DNA of 64,000 bases from Streptococcus sp. 596553 (GTDB taxonomy: Bacteria > Bacillota > Bacilli > Lactobacillales > Streptococcaceae), in contig NZ_OXCQ01000008.1 in the NCBI RefSeq assembly GCF_900411395.1, forward strand, positions 1-64,000. Reading direction: 5' to 3'. A model generated the notes under the pieces. It did not search any database. It was not told the DNA's origin and worked only from the letters and a program-made list of their open reading frames with translations. The stretch's first letter is position 1, and each line of letters opens with the position of its first letter. This document shows, in pieces, positions 1 through 7,239 of the stretch. The translations under genes and the position numbers were made by a program.

Positions 1-15
1 AGTTGTAGAAAGTCA

Positions 16-237
16 ATGGTTTTGATAAATTTTTTTCAAAAAAATAGACCTTGTCCAGAGGTCGGGGAGTTGGAGGGGACACCCTCCAAGAGTGTTGATT
101 TAATAAGATTTTATTTTACCTTTTTCAAAAGTTTTCTTATTGTTTTTGTTGTTGGTATGTTTGTTTCTTTTATTACTTCTTTAATTAGGGAAAAATTTTT
201 AAAATCTCCAAAGAAGAATAAAGATAGATCTAATTAG
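16..237 (+). CDS. Small single-pass membrane protein, blp-locus associated
   Basis: A 73-residue reading frame, open upstream to the window edge, so the true start may lie outside. It has a polar N-terminus (about residues 1-28, containing PCPEVGELEGTPSKS), one strongly hydrophobic segment (about 30-55, FYFTFFKSFLIVFVVGMFVSF) and a lysine-rich tail (KSPKKNKDRSN), which predicts a membrane protein with a basic cytoplasmic end. I do not recognise the family. It lies just upstream of genes that look like the immunity end of a pneumococcal blp bacteriocin locus, so a bacteriocin-accessory or immunity role is possible but is only inferred from position. A terminator follows about 130 bases downstream. 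Confidence 0.5.
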   Translation: MVLINFFQKNRPCPEVGELEGTPSKSVDLIRFYFTFFKSFLIVFVVGMFVSFITSLIREKFLKSPKKNKDRSN

Positions 238-367
238 ATAAAGAGATTTTTTATCGCTAGTTTAATCTACAGGGGAGTTTCTTTAATATTGTTTCGCCTG
301 TTAAAATGATATGTGATAGCAGGATAAAAAATCTACAAATTAAGTTGGTATCAATATGGTGTAAATG

Positions 368-396
368 GCAAGTATGTTTTCCATGCTTGCTTTTTT
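368..396 (+). terminator. Rho-independent terminator
   Basis: GCAAGTATG and CATGCTTGC pair (one G-U) around a short T-rich loop and are followed by six T. It ends the transcript of the upstream blp-type gene. Confidence 0.75.
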
Positions 397-462
397 AATT
401 TTTTACAATTCAAGATGTTTTGATGACCATTTATGATGTGAGTGTTCCAAGGATAAAATGAG

Positions 463-471
463 TGCTATACT
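463..471 (+). promoter_or_regulatory. Extended -10 promoter for the blp immunity genes
   Basis: TGcTATACT forms an extended -10. The -35 region (about 443-448) is poor. It lies 58 bases before the 54-residue gene and probably drives the immunity-gene string up to about 3.2 kb. Confidence 0.55.
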
Positions 472-528
472 AGCAGTGTAAAGGTTGTAGCTAAACTAAG
501 ATAAAGCATACATTTAGGAGGAAATTTT

Positions 529-693
529 ATGAAGAAAAAAATACTGATTATTTTCGTTCTATATCTGATCATGTCTACCCTTCTTTATCCGCTTAGGGAG
601 AGTATTTGGTATCATCTATTTTATACCATAGCCTATATGATTGCGGTTGTGATCTATTTTGCTTTAACTAAAAAGAAAGGAGCAAAGAAATGA
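529..693 (+). CDS. 54-residue hydrophobic protein, blp locus
   Basis: ATG at 529 follows AGGAGG at a good distance, and the frame ends in TGA at 691-693, overlapping the next ATG as ATGA. The product starts MKKKILIIFVLYLIM and holds two hydrophobic segments (about residues 4-20 and 28-44) separated by a short charged loop, with a basic end (TKKKGAKK). The coupled overlap and strong ribosome site make it a credible gene. The context (blpY, blpZ and pncP-like genes downstream) suggests a bacteriocin-immunity or accessory protein. The exact function is unknown. Confidence 0.65.
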   Translation: MKKKILIIFVLYLIMSTLLYPLRESIWYHLFYTIAYMIAVVIYFALTKKKGAKK

Positions 694-1094
694 AAGCTTT
701 TCTTGCTAAAAAACGGAACATCTTCCTTACGAGATTGTTCCTAGGTCAGTTGCCCTTGCTTGTCTCTACTTATCTATTTCTATCTCGTCAGTTTTTAAAT
801 TTTTCATTGGTTTTCCAATTTCTTTTAGTGGTTATTAACTTGGCCTCTATTTTGGTTACTGTTTACCTCACTAGGGAGATGAGGATAAGAGAGTTTGAAG
901 ATGATGATTTGGTTAGTCCTAGAACCAATCAACTTATGTATATCGGTTTGACAGGTTTTATGTCTATCATTTGTTTGTATAGAGGTATCACAGCAGGAGA
1001 ATCTTACCAACAACTAATTGCCTATATTGGCGCTATTCTCTGCTTGCTTATCATGCTTTTGCTCATTTGGGGCTTGAAGTATTATAAAAAGTAG
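690..1094 (+). CDS. Four-helix membrane protein, putative blp immunity protein
   Basis: 134 residues, translationally coupled to the preceding small gene by an ATGA overlap. Hydrophobicity suggests four membrane segments (about 14-31, 38-58, 82-98 and 107-128), with a basic N-terminus (MKAFLAKKRN) and an acidic loop (REFEDDD) between helices 2 and 3. Small polytopic proteins of this kind are typical of the immunity half of streptococcal blp/com-type bacteriocin loci. In pneumococcus one such gene is called blpX. Two candidates for that name occur here (this one and the gene at 1177), so I assign the symbol to neither. Function is inferred from position. Confidence 0.65.
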   Translation: MKAFLAKKRNIFLTRLFLGQLPLLVSTYLFLSRQFLNFSLVFQFLLVVINLASILVTVYLTREMRIREFEDDDLVSPRTNQLMYIGLTGFMSIICLYRGITAGESYQQLIAYIGAILCLLIMLLLIWGLKYYKK

Positions 1095-1176
1095 CTTGCC
1101 TTCTTCTTCTGACAGAATCTTTGATTAGAAGGCTCTATTAAACTGTCCGTGAAATAAGTGAATGGAGGTATTTAAA

Positions 1177-1560
1177 ATGAAATATAGATTATTTCTTGTT
1201 ATTTTCTTGAGTAGTGTGTTGAATATTCTTTTAGGGACATTTTTACAAATCTCTAATGTATCGATTGGGTGGCTTGTTCTCTACAGTGGATTATTTGAAG
1301 CAGGTATTTTCCTTCTTGCTAATAAAGGGGTGGCGGTAAAAATCAAGGAAGTAGACATTCGAAACCGCTTTAAATTTATTTTTGGAAAAACCTTATGGTT
1401 TCAAATTCTTTTGCTCATCTTTTTGATGGTCAAACTTTATCTTGGTTTGGATGCGAGGTTGATTTTATTCTATGGACATATTTTCATTGTCTTTAATGCC
1501 TTAATGTATCTATTATCTAGTAGTCAGGTTAGCCTTAAAAAGAACAAGCTGTCTTCTTAA
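1177..1560 (+). CDS. Polytopic membrane protein, BlpX-like immunity candidate
   Basis: I place the start at the ATG at 1177 (127 residues) because GGAGG at 1164-1168 sits eight bases before it. The in-frame ATG at 1162 overlaps that site and has none of its own. The protein has about four hydrophobic segments and no soluble domain. It immediately precedes a blpY-like gene, the position of blpX in pneumococcal blp loci, so an immunity role against class II bacteriocins is plausible. I cannot see a diagnostic motif. Confidence 0.6.
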   Translation: MKYRLFLVIFLSSVLNILLGTFLQISNVSIGWLVLYSGLFEAGIFLLANKGVAVKIKEVDIRNRFKFIFGKTLWFQILLLIFLMVKLYLGLDARLILFYGHIFIVFNALMYLLSSSQVSLKKNKLSS

Positions 1561-1623
1561 TCTTGCAGTAATAGAGCCTGACAAGGCGAGCCATCCTGTC
1601 TTGTAGATAGTAGGAGGAATTCT

Positions 1624-2313
1624 ATGAAAAAACACCCTATTCTTTTCAAAACGAGTGCAATTCTTTCTTATTTGTTTCTGTTTTTCGGACTGTCTTGGAC
1701 GACCCAATTTTGGAGCAATTATTGGGAGTTCTCGTCTTGGGTAGGAAATCTTATCTGGATTCGAAACATCATCAGCCTTCTCTTTATCTGCTTGATGATT
1801 TGGATTTTGGTTAGGTCGGGCCATGCTTATCTCTTTCGTATCCCTAGAAAAAAGTGGTTGAGCTATTCCGTCCTGACGGTGTTAGCAGCTGTTGTGCTTA
1901 TCTGTTTTAACTATCTGACAGCTAAACACGTTCAGGGGACGAACGAAGGTTGGAATTTGTTTATTGCCTATAGTGAGACCAATTTTGCGGAGTTTGGTGT
2001 TTACCTAACCTTAATCGTACTAGGACCTCTGATGGAAGAATTGGTATATAGGGGCCTGCTTCAACATGCCTTCTTTAAGGATTCGAGATGGGGGCTGGAT
2101 CTTCTCTTTCCGTCATTCTTATTTGCCTTGCCCCACTTCTCTAGCTTGCCAAGTCTCGCAGATATTTTTGTCTATACGGCAGTGGGCTGTCTATTTGCCT
2201 GTCTAACACGTTATACGAAGAGTATCTATCCTTCTTATTCGATTCATATTATTAATAATATCATTGCAAACTTACCATTTTTGCTCACTTTTCTACATAG
2301 GGTCTTAGGGTAA
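1624..2313 (+). CDS. blpY: BlpY-like CPBP-family membrane protein
   Basis: 229 residues with a good ribosome site (AGGAGG) before ATG 1624. It is highly hydrophobic, with six or more membrane segments, and carries the CPBP (CAAX protease and bacteriocin-processing, Abi) signatures: MEELVYRGLL at about residues 137-146 (the EE..YRG glutamates), a histidine in PHFSSLP, and HIINNIIAN near the C-terminus. Members of this family in blp and plantaricin loci give bacteriocin immunity, and their conserved Glu/His residues match those of type II CAAX prenyl endopeptidases. Order and size fit blpY, followed by blpZ and pncP. Confidence 0.8.
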   Translation: MKKHPILFKTSAILSYLFLFFGLSWTTQFWSNYWEFSSWVGNLIWIRNIISLLFICLMIWILVRSGHAYLFRIPRKKWLSYSVLTVLAAVVLICFNYLTAKHVQGTNEGWNLFIAYSETNFAEFGVYLTLIVLGPLMEELVYRGLLQHAFFKDSRWGLDLLFPSFLFALPHFSSLPSLADIFVYTAVGCLFACLTRYTKSIYPSYSIHIINNIIANLPFLLTFLHRVLG

Positions 2314-2354
2314 AAAAACCAAAGGCTTGCTTTTCAGCCATAGAGGAGGTCATC

Positions 2355-2603
2355 ATGTATAAACACTTATTTTTCCTAGATTCCAAAACCTTAGACTGGT
2401 TGACGCCTTATATTCTGGTCTTGGCTTCTGACACCATTGCATTTAATGTTTTTGTGCTAACCTTTGTATCTGTTGTGATGTTTTATTTTCTGAATCCCAT
2501 GCTATCTTTAATGGCTATATTCTTAGGAGCTGGCTATGTGGTCGGTTTTTGGTTGTTAAAATGGTTTGTTTTGGAAAGGTTAGAGCTCAAGGATGACGCG
2601 TAG
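2355..2603 (+). CDS. blpZ: BlpZ-like small membrane protein
   Basis: 82 residues, with AGGAGG directly before the ATG. It shows two or three hydrophobic segments (about residues 18-34, 35-52 and 53-70) and a short acidic C-terminus. It sits between blpY-like and pncP-like CPBP genes, the conserved place of blpZ at the end of the pneumococcal blp locus. A role in bacteriocin immunity is known for the locus, not shown by this sequence itself. Confidence 0.7.
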   Translation: MYKHLFFLDSKTLDWLTPYILVLASDTIAFNVFVLTFVSVVMFYFLNPMLSLMAIFLGAGYVVGFWLLKWFVLERLELKDDA

Positions 2604-2632
2604 GAAGTCTGTTTGGTGAGGAGGATAATTTG

Positions 2633-3244
2633 ATGGAGTTTTTTGACAAATTTCATGCCTTTTGTTTTGGATTTTTAGTACTAATAATCGTCATTACAGT
2701 TCCTTATACGATTAACCACGGGGATTTTTTTCAAAATGAGCCTGCACTGATTATTGTAAGTCTTCTTGTAACCTCGATGAGTGTTGCTTATGCTAGAAAA
2801 TTTGAAATGATTTCTTTTGGGATGTTAAGCAAGAAAGACATTTTGCTTTTCATTACAATCTTTCTTCTAAGTCTGCTTGAGACGCTGGTTTATATTCATT
2901 TCTTCGCTATTTCTTCTGGCGCGGGAGTTCAACACTTGGCGGAAGTCCGCAGAGGAATTTCCCTGTCTTTGGTTTTGACTTCCTCAGTTTTTGGCCCCAT
3001 CCAGGAGGAACTCATTTTCAGAGGACTTCTTCAAGGTGCGGTTTTTGACAATTCTTGGTTAGGGCTTGTGCTAACTTCCTCTCTCTTTTCGTTCATGCAT
3101 GGTCCTTCTAATGTCCCTTCGTTTATTTTTTATCTACTTGGGGGCTTGTTGCTGGGCTTTGCTTATAAAAAGAGCCAAAACTTATGGGTTTCTACTCTAG
3201 TTCACATGTTTTACAATGCTTGGCCACTCTTATATTATTTATAA
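2633..3244 (+). CDS. pncP: PncP-like CPBP intramembrane metalloprotease family protein
   Basis: I take the start at ATG 2633 (203 residues). A TTG directly before it is in frame, but GAGGAGGA at 2618-2625 is better placed for the ATG. The protein is polytopic, with the CPBP motifs QEELIFRGLLQ (about residues 124-134), FMHGPSN and HMFYNAW, giving the Glu-Glu, His and His/Asn expected for the predicted active site. It is the second CPBP protein within 1 kb, matching the blpY-blpZ-pncP order. The likely role is self-immunity or processing in the blp bacteriocin system. No clear terminator follows. Confidence 0.75.
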   Translation: MEFFDKFHAFCFGFLVLIIVITVPYTINHGDFFQNEPALIIVSLLVTSMSVAYARKFEMISFGMLSKKDILLFITIFLLSLLETLVYIHFFAISSGAGVQHLAEVRRGISLSLVLTSSVFGPIQEELIFRGLLQGAVFDNSWLGLVLTSSLFSFMHGPSNVPSFIFYLLGGLLLGFAYKKSQNLWVSTLVHMFYNAWPLLYYL

Positions 3245-3345
3245 AAATCATGAAAGGGAAGCAGAAGAAAGAGCTTGCCTTTTCTTTCTACAATGATACC
3301 CAAGTCAATCCAGAGGCTTTTCTTTGAGAATCGGGTGTGGAGCGG

Positions 3346-3374
3346 TTGACGAATAGGCCAAAAACTAGTAGAAT
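3346..3374 (+). promoter_or_regulatory. Sigma-A promoter for ccrZ-trmB
   Basis: TTGACG, a 17-base spacer and TAGAAT, 30 bases before the ccrZ start codon. The spacing is near ideal. Confidence 0.75.
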
Positions 3375-3403
3375 AGTAAGGAAACTTTATACGGAGGAAA
3401 GAA

Positions 3404-4198
3404 ATGGATTTGGGTGATAATGAGCTAACACTGACTCCCATACCTGGGAAAAGTGGCAAAGCTTATATGGGTAGCTATCCTGATGGGAAGCGTATCTTTG
3501 TAAAAATGAACACCTCTCCAATCCTACCTGGTCTAGCTAGAGAACAAATTGCTCCACAATTATTATGGAGTCGCCGTTTGGCAGATGGGCGTGATATGTG
3601 TGCTCAAGAATGGTTGACAGGCAAGATATTGACCCCCTATGATATGAATCGTAAGCAAATCGTCAATATTTTAATCCGTCTGCATCGCTCACGTCCGTTG
3701 ATGACACAGTTGAGTCGTTTGGGCTATGCCATGGAAACACCTGTAGATTTACTACAGTCTTGGCAGGAAACGGCTCCAGATGCTTTGCGTAAAAATCATT
3801 TTATCAGTGAAGTGATGGCTGATTTACGTCAGACTATTCCAGGATTTAGAGAGGACTATGCGACCATTGTCCATGGAGATGTACGACATAGTAATTGGAT
3901 TGAGACAGATAGTGGCTTGATTTATTTGGTAGATTGGGATTCGGTTCGCTTGACCGACCGCATGTTTGATGTGGCCCATATGCTCTGCCATTATATTCCA
4001 GAACATCAGTGGAAGGAGTGGTTAACCTACTACGGTTACAAGTACAATCAAACGGTATTAAATAAATTGTATTGGTACGGTCAATTATCTTACTTGAGCC
4101 AGATTTCCAAGTATTATATGAACCAAGATTTAGAAAATGTTAATCGGGAGATTCATGGCTTGCGTCACTTCCGAGACAAGTATGGAAAGAGAAGATGA
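3404..4198 (+). CDS. ccrZ: CcrZ, phosphotransferase-fold cell-cycle regulator
   Basis: 264 residues of the APH/choline-kinase superfamily. The catalytic loop H157-G-D159-V-R-H-S-N is visible, as is the metal-binding D177-W-D179. A kinase-like N-lobe ([20 protein letters not shown]) contains the ATP-site lysine. In pneumococcus the gene at this place, directly before trmB, is ccrZ, reported to interact with FtsZ and to link cell division with DnaA-dependent replication initiation. Related proteins in other Firmicutes are named YtmP. It overlaps trmB by four bases (ATGA), so the two are translated together. Family assignment is strong. The cellular role rests on established work in pneumococcus. 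Confidence 0.85.
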   Translation: MDLGDNELTLTPIPGKSGKAYMGSYPDGKRIFVKMNTSPILPGLAREQIAPQLLWSRRLADGRDMCAQEWLTGKILTPYDMNRKQIVNILIRLHRSRPLMTQLSRLGYAMETPVDLLQSWQETAPDALRKNHFISEVMADLRQTIPGFREDYATIVHGDVRHSNWIETDSGLIYLVDWDSVRLTDRMFDVAHMLCHYIPEHQWKEWLTYYGYKYNQTVLNKLYWYGQLSYLSQISKYYMNQDLENVNREIHGLRHFRDKYGKRR

Positions 4199-4830
4199 GA
4201 GTTAGAAATCGTAAAGGGGCGACAGAATTACTAGAGGCAAATCCCCAGTATGTGGTTCTCAATCCCTTGGAATCCAAGGGAAAATGGCGGGACCTGTTTG
4301 GCAATGACAATCCCATTCATGTGGAAGTTGGAAGTGGAAAGGGTGCCTTTGTTTCAGGAATGGCCAAGCAGAACCCTGACATCAACTATATCGGGATTGA
4401 TATTCAAAAGTCTGTTTTGAGCTACGCTTTGGACAAGGTGCTTGAAGTTGGAGTGCCTAACATCAAGCTCTTGTGGGTAGATGGTTCTGACTTGACTGAC
4501 TACTTTGAAGACGGTGAGATTGATCGTTTGTATCTGAACTTTTCAGATCCTTGGCCGAAAAAACGCCATGAAAAGCGTCGTTTGACCTATAAGACCTTCT
4601 TGGATACCTTCAAGCGTATCTTACCTGAAAATGGTGAAATTCATTTCAAGACGGATAACCGTGGCTTGTTTGAGTACAGCCTAGTGAGCTTTTCTCAGTA
4701 TGGCATGAAGCTCAATGGTGTTTGGCTTGATTTACATGCCAGTGATTTTGAAGGCAATGTCATGACAGAATACGAGCAAAAATTCTCCAACAAGGGGCAA
4801 GTTATCTACCGAGTTGAGGCAGAATTTTAA
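4195..4830 (+). CDS. trmB: tRNA (guanine-N7-)-methyltransferase
   Basis: 211 residues, a full-length TrmB. It makes 7-methylguanosine at position 46 of the tRNA variable loop using S-adenosylmethionine. Visible signatures are the SAM-binding motif [10 protein letters not shown] at about residues 43-52, [10 protein letters not shown] after it, and the family hallmark DPWPKKRH starting at D118. The start codon overlaps the ccrZ stop. A small palindrome AGCCTGAAATCAGGCT follows the stop but lacks a T run, so it is a weak terminator at best. Confidence 0.95.
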   Translation: MRVRNRKGATELLEANPQYVVLNPLESKGKWRDLFGNDNPIHVEVGSGKGAFVSGMAKQNPDINYIGIDIQKSVLSYALDKVLEVGVPNIKLLWVDGSDLTDYFEDGEIDRLYLNFSDPWPKKRHEKRRLTYKTFLDTFKRILPENGEIHFKTDNRGLFEYSLVSFSQYGMKLNGVWLDLHASDFEGNVMTEYEQKFSNKGQVIYRVEAEF

Positions 4831-4867
4831 GAAATAGCCTGAAATCAGGCTGTATAAGTGCTTTTGC

Positions 4868-4896
4868 TTTACATAAGTTAGCAAATGTGATATACT
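4868..4896 (+). promoter_or_regulatory. Promoter of the rimP-nusA-infB operon
   Basis: TTTACA, a 17-base spacer and TATACT with the extended TGa just before the -10. It leaves a leader of about 55-60 bases before rimP. Confidence 0.8.
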
Positions 4897-4956
4897 AAGG
4901 GTAAGAATATGAGAAAGTGAGGCGGGGAAATATCTTCGCCTCTTGCTTATGAGGAG

Positions 4957-5436
4957 GTGGACGCAATCGCAACAATCGTAGAATTAGTCAGAGAAGTTGT
5001 AGAACCTGTCATAGAAGCGCCTTTCGAACTCGTGGATATCGAGTATGGAAAGATTGGCAGTGACATGATTCTCAGTATTTTTGTAGATAAACCTGAAGGA
5101 ATTACCTTGAACGACACAGCAGACTTGACAGAAATTATCAGTCCTGTCCTAGACACCATCAAGCCAGATCCCTTCCCAGAACAATATTTCCTAGAAATCA
5201 CCAGTCCAGGCTTGGAACGTCCTTTAAAAACCAAGGATGCCGTTGCTGGAGCGGTTGGGAAATACATCCATGTCGGGCTCTACCAAGCCATCGATAAGCA
5301 AAAGATCTTTGAAGGAACCTTGTTGACCTTTGAAGAGGACGAGTTGACTATGGAATATATGGACAAGACGCGTAAGAAAACCGTCCAAATTCCATACAGT
5401 TTAGTATCAAAAGCACGTTTAGCAGTTAAATTATAG
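4957..5436 (+). CDS. rimP: Ribosome maturation factor RimP
   Basis: RimP helps late assembly of the 30S subunit and is normally encoded just before nusA, as here. The N-terminal alpha/beta domain has [15 protein letters not shown] and the C-terminal SH3-like domain has [13 protein letters not shown], typical of the family, with about the usual length (159 residues from GTG 4957). The start is doubtful. GTG 4957-4959 is itself part of the Shine-Dalgarno sequence GGAGGTG (4953-4959), so it can hardly be used efficiently. The only codon at the right distance is ATC at 4966, which would give [11 protein letters not shown]. No ATG or TTG lies in frame in the region open upstream to 4921. Confidence 0.9.
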   Translation: MDAIATIVELVREVVEPVIEAPFELVDIEYGKIGSDMILSIFVDKPEGITLNDTADLTEIISPVLDTIKPDPFPEQYFLEITSPGLERPLKTKDAVAGAVGKYIHVGLYQAIDKQKIFEGTLLTFEEDELTMEYMDKTRKKTVQIPYSLVSKARLAVKL

Positions 5437-5479
5437 AAAAAGAAAGGATAGCTTTTGAGGATTCAAAAGTGAAGAAAAC

Positions 5480-6616
5480 ATGAGTAAAGAAATGCTAGAG
5501 GCCTTCCGCATTTTGGAAGAAGACAAGGGAATCAAAAAAGAAGATATCATCGACGCAGTAGTAGAGTCGCTTCGTTCCGCTTATCGCAGACGCTATGGTC
5601 AATCAGACAGCGTAGCTATTGACTTTAACGAAAAAACAGGTGACTTTACAGTCTATACTGTCCGTGAAGTGGTTGATGAAGTATTTGATAGCCGTTTGGA
5701 AATCAGTTTGAAAGATGCTCTTTCCATTAATTCAGCCTATGAACTTGGTGATAAAATCAAGTTTGAAGAAGCACCTGCTGAGTTTGGTCGTGTAGCAGCC
5801 CAATCTGCCAAACAAACCATTATGGAAAAAATGCGCAAGCAAACACGTGCTATCACTTACAATACTTACAAAGAACATGAGCAAGAAATCATGTCTGGTA
5901 CAGTAGAACGCTTTGACAACCGCTTTATCTATGTCAACCTCGGTAGCATCGAAGCCCAATTGTCAAAACAAGACAAAATTCCTGGAGAAGTTTTTGCTTC
6001 TCATGATCGTATTGAAGTTTATGTCTACAAGGTTGAAGACAACCCTCGCGGTGTCAACGTCTTTGTTAGCCGTAGCCATCCAGAAATGATCAAACGCTTG
6101 ATGGAGCAAGAAATTCCAGAAGTTTATGACGGAACGGTTGAAATCATGAGCGTAGCTCGTGAAGCTGGTGATCGTACGAAGGTTGCAGTTCGTAGCCATA
6201 ATCCAAACGTGGATGCTATCGGTACAATCGTTGGACGTGGTGGAGCTAATATTAAGAAGATTACTAGCAAATTCCACCCAGCTCGTTACGATGCCAAGAG
6301 CGACCGTATGGTGCCAATCGAAGAAAACATCGACGTTATCGAGTGGGTAGCAGATCCAGCTGAATTTATCTACAATGCCATCGCTCCTGCTGAGGTTGAC
6401 CAAGTTATCTTTGATGAAAACGACAGCAAACGTGCCTTGGTGGTTGTTCCAGATAACAAGCTTTCTCTTGCTATCGGTCGTCGTGGACAAAATGTTCGCT
6501 TGGCGGCTCACTTGACTGGTTACCGTATCGATATTAAGTCTGCTAGCGAATTTGAAGCCATGGAAGACGCTGGTTCGGTAGATTTGGAAGCAGAAAACGA
6601 TACTGTAGAAGAATAA
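5480..6616 (+). CDS. nusA: Transcription termination/antitermination factor NusA
   Basis: 378 residues, the short Gram-positive form. The N-terminal RNA-polymerase-binding domain (about 1-125) is followed by an S1 domain (about 130-200, GTVERFDNRFIYVNLG) and two KH domains (about 205-345, IGTIVGRGGANIKKI and LAIGRRGQNVRLAA). There are none of the extra C-terminal acidic repeats of enterobacterial NusA. The end is an acidic tail (SVDLEAENDTVEE). It binds elongating polymerase and nascent RNA and modulates pausing and termination. It is the second gene of the operon, and ylxR begins 21 bases downstream. Confidence 0.95.
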   Translation: MSKEMLEAFRILEEDKGIKKEDIIDAVVESLRSAYRRRYGQSDSVAIDFNEKTGDFTVYTVREVVDEVFDSRLEISLKDALSINSAYELGDKIKFEEAPAEFGRVAAQSAKQTIMEKMRKQTRAITYNTYKEHEQEIMSGTVERFDNRFIYVNLGSIEAQLSKQDKIPGEVFASHDRIEVYVYKVEDNPRGVNVFVSRSHPEMIKRLMEQEIPEVYDGTVEIMSVAREAGDRTKVAVRSHNPNVDAIGTIVGRGGANIKKITSKFHPARYDAKSDRMVPIEENIDVIEWVADPAEFIYNAIAPAEVDQVIFDENDSKRALVVVPDNKLSLAIGRRGQNVRLAAHLTGYRIDIKSASEFEAMEDAGSVDLEAENDTVEE

Positions 6617-6637
6617 AAGCTGCTAGAGGAGGGGAAG

Positions 6638-6931
6638 ATGAAAACGAGAAAAATCCCTTTGCGCAAGTCTGTTGTGTCTAATGAAGTGATTGATAAGCGT
6701 GATTTGCTCCGCATTGTCAAGAACAAGGAAGGACAAGTCTTTATTGATCCGACAGGGAAGGCCAACGGCCGTGGCGCTTATATCAAGCTAGACAATGCAG
6801 AAGCCCTAGAGGCGAAAAAGAAGAAGGTCTTTAACCGTAGCTTTAGCATGGAAGTGGATGAAAGCTTTTATGACGAGTTGATCGCTTATGTGGATCACAA
6901 AGTGAAAAGAAGAGAGTTAGGACTTGAATAA
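6638..6931 (+). CDS. ylxR: YlxR/RnpM family RNA-binding protein (DUF448)
   Basis: 97 residues with the family pattern: a basic N-terminus KTRKIPLRKSVVS, the central LLRIVKNKEGQVFIDPTGKANGRGAY region with the conserved GRGAY, and a charged C-terminal helix. It is always found between nusA and infB in Firmicutes. In B. subtilis this family is reported to bind the RNA subunit of RNase P and modulate its activity (RnpM). The AGGAGG before the ATG is strong. Its end overlaps the start of ylxQ by eight bases, which indicates coupled translation. Confidence 0.9.
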   Translation: MKTRKIPLRKSVVSNEVIDKRDLLRIVKNKEGQVFIDPTGKANGRGAYIKLDNAEALEAKKKKVFNRSFSMEVDESFYDELIAYVDHKVKRRELGLE

Positions 6932-7223
6932 GCAAAAGATAAGCAATCTCTTGGGACTTGCTCAGCGAGCAGGGCGGATTATATCGGGTGAGGAATTGGT
7001 GGTTAAGGCCATTCAAGACGGCAAGGCCAAGTTGGTCTTTCTAGCTCATGATGCTGGACCCAATCTGACCAAGAAGATTCAAGATAAAAGTCATTATTAT
7101 CAAGTAGAAATTGTAACCGTGTTTTCAACACTGGAATTAAGCATAGCAGTCGGGAAATCGAGAAAGGTTTTGGCTGTGACAGATGCTGGATTTACAAAGA
7201 AAATGAGGTCTCTTATGGAATAG
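6924..7223 (+). CDS. ylxQ: YlxQ, L7Ae-family RNA-binding protein
   Basis: 99 residues starting at TTG 6924 inside the end of ylxR. It matches the L7Ae/L30e fold: [22 protein letters not shown] near the N-terminus (RNA-binding Gly/Arg loop) and a central beta strand [18 protein letters not shown]. Such proteins bind kink-turn RNA. The ribosomal role of YlxQ is not essential and its target is uncertain. A start codon without its own good ribosome site suggests translation by coupling. Confidence 0.9.
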   Translation: MNKQKISNLLGLAQRAGRIISGEELVVKAIQDGKAKLVFLAHDAGPNLTKKIQDKSHYYQVEIVTVFSTLELSIAVGKSRKVLAVTDAGFTKKMRSLME

Positions 7224-7239
7224 AAGAGGAGGACATGAT

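Noticed and set aside
426..456. Possible BlpR direct repeat before the 529 gene (ACCATTTATG)
   Set aside because: Only one half-site resembles the expected element. No second copy with the required spacing is visible.
4835..4850. Palindrome after trmB as terminator
   Set aside because: The stem is good but there is no T run, so I do not call it a terminator.
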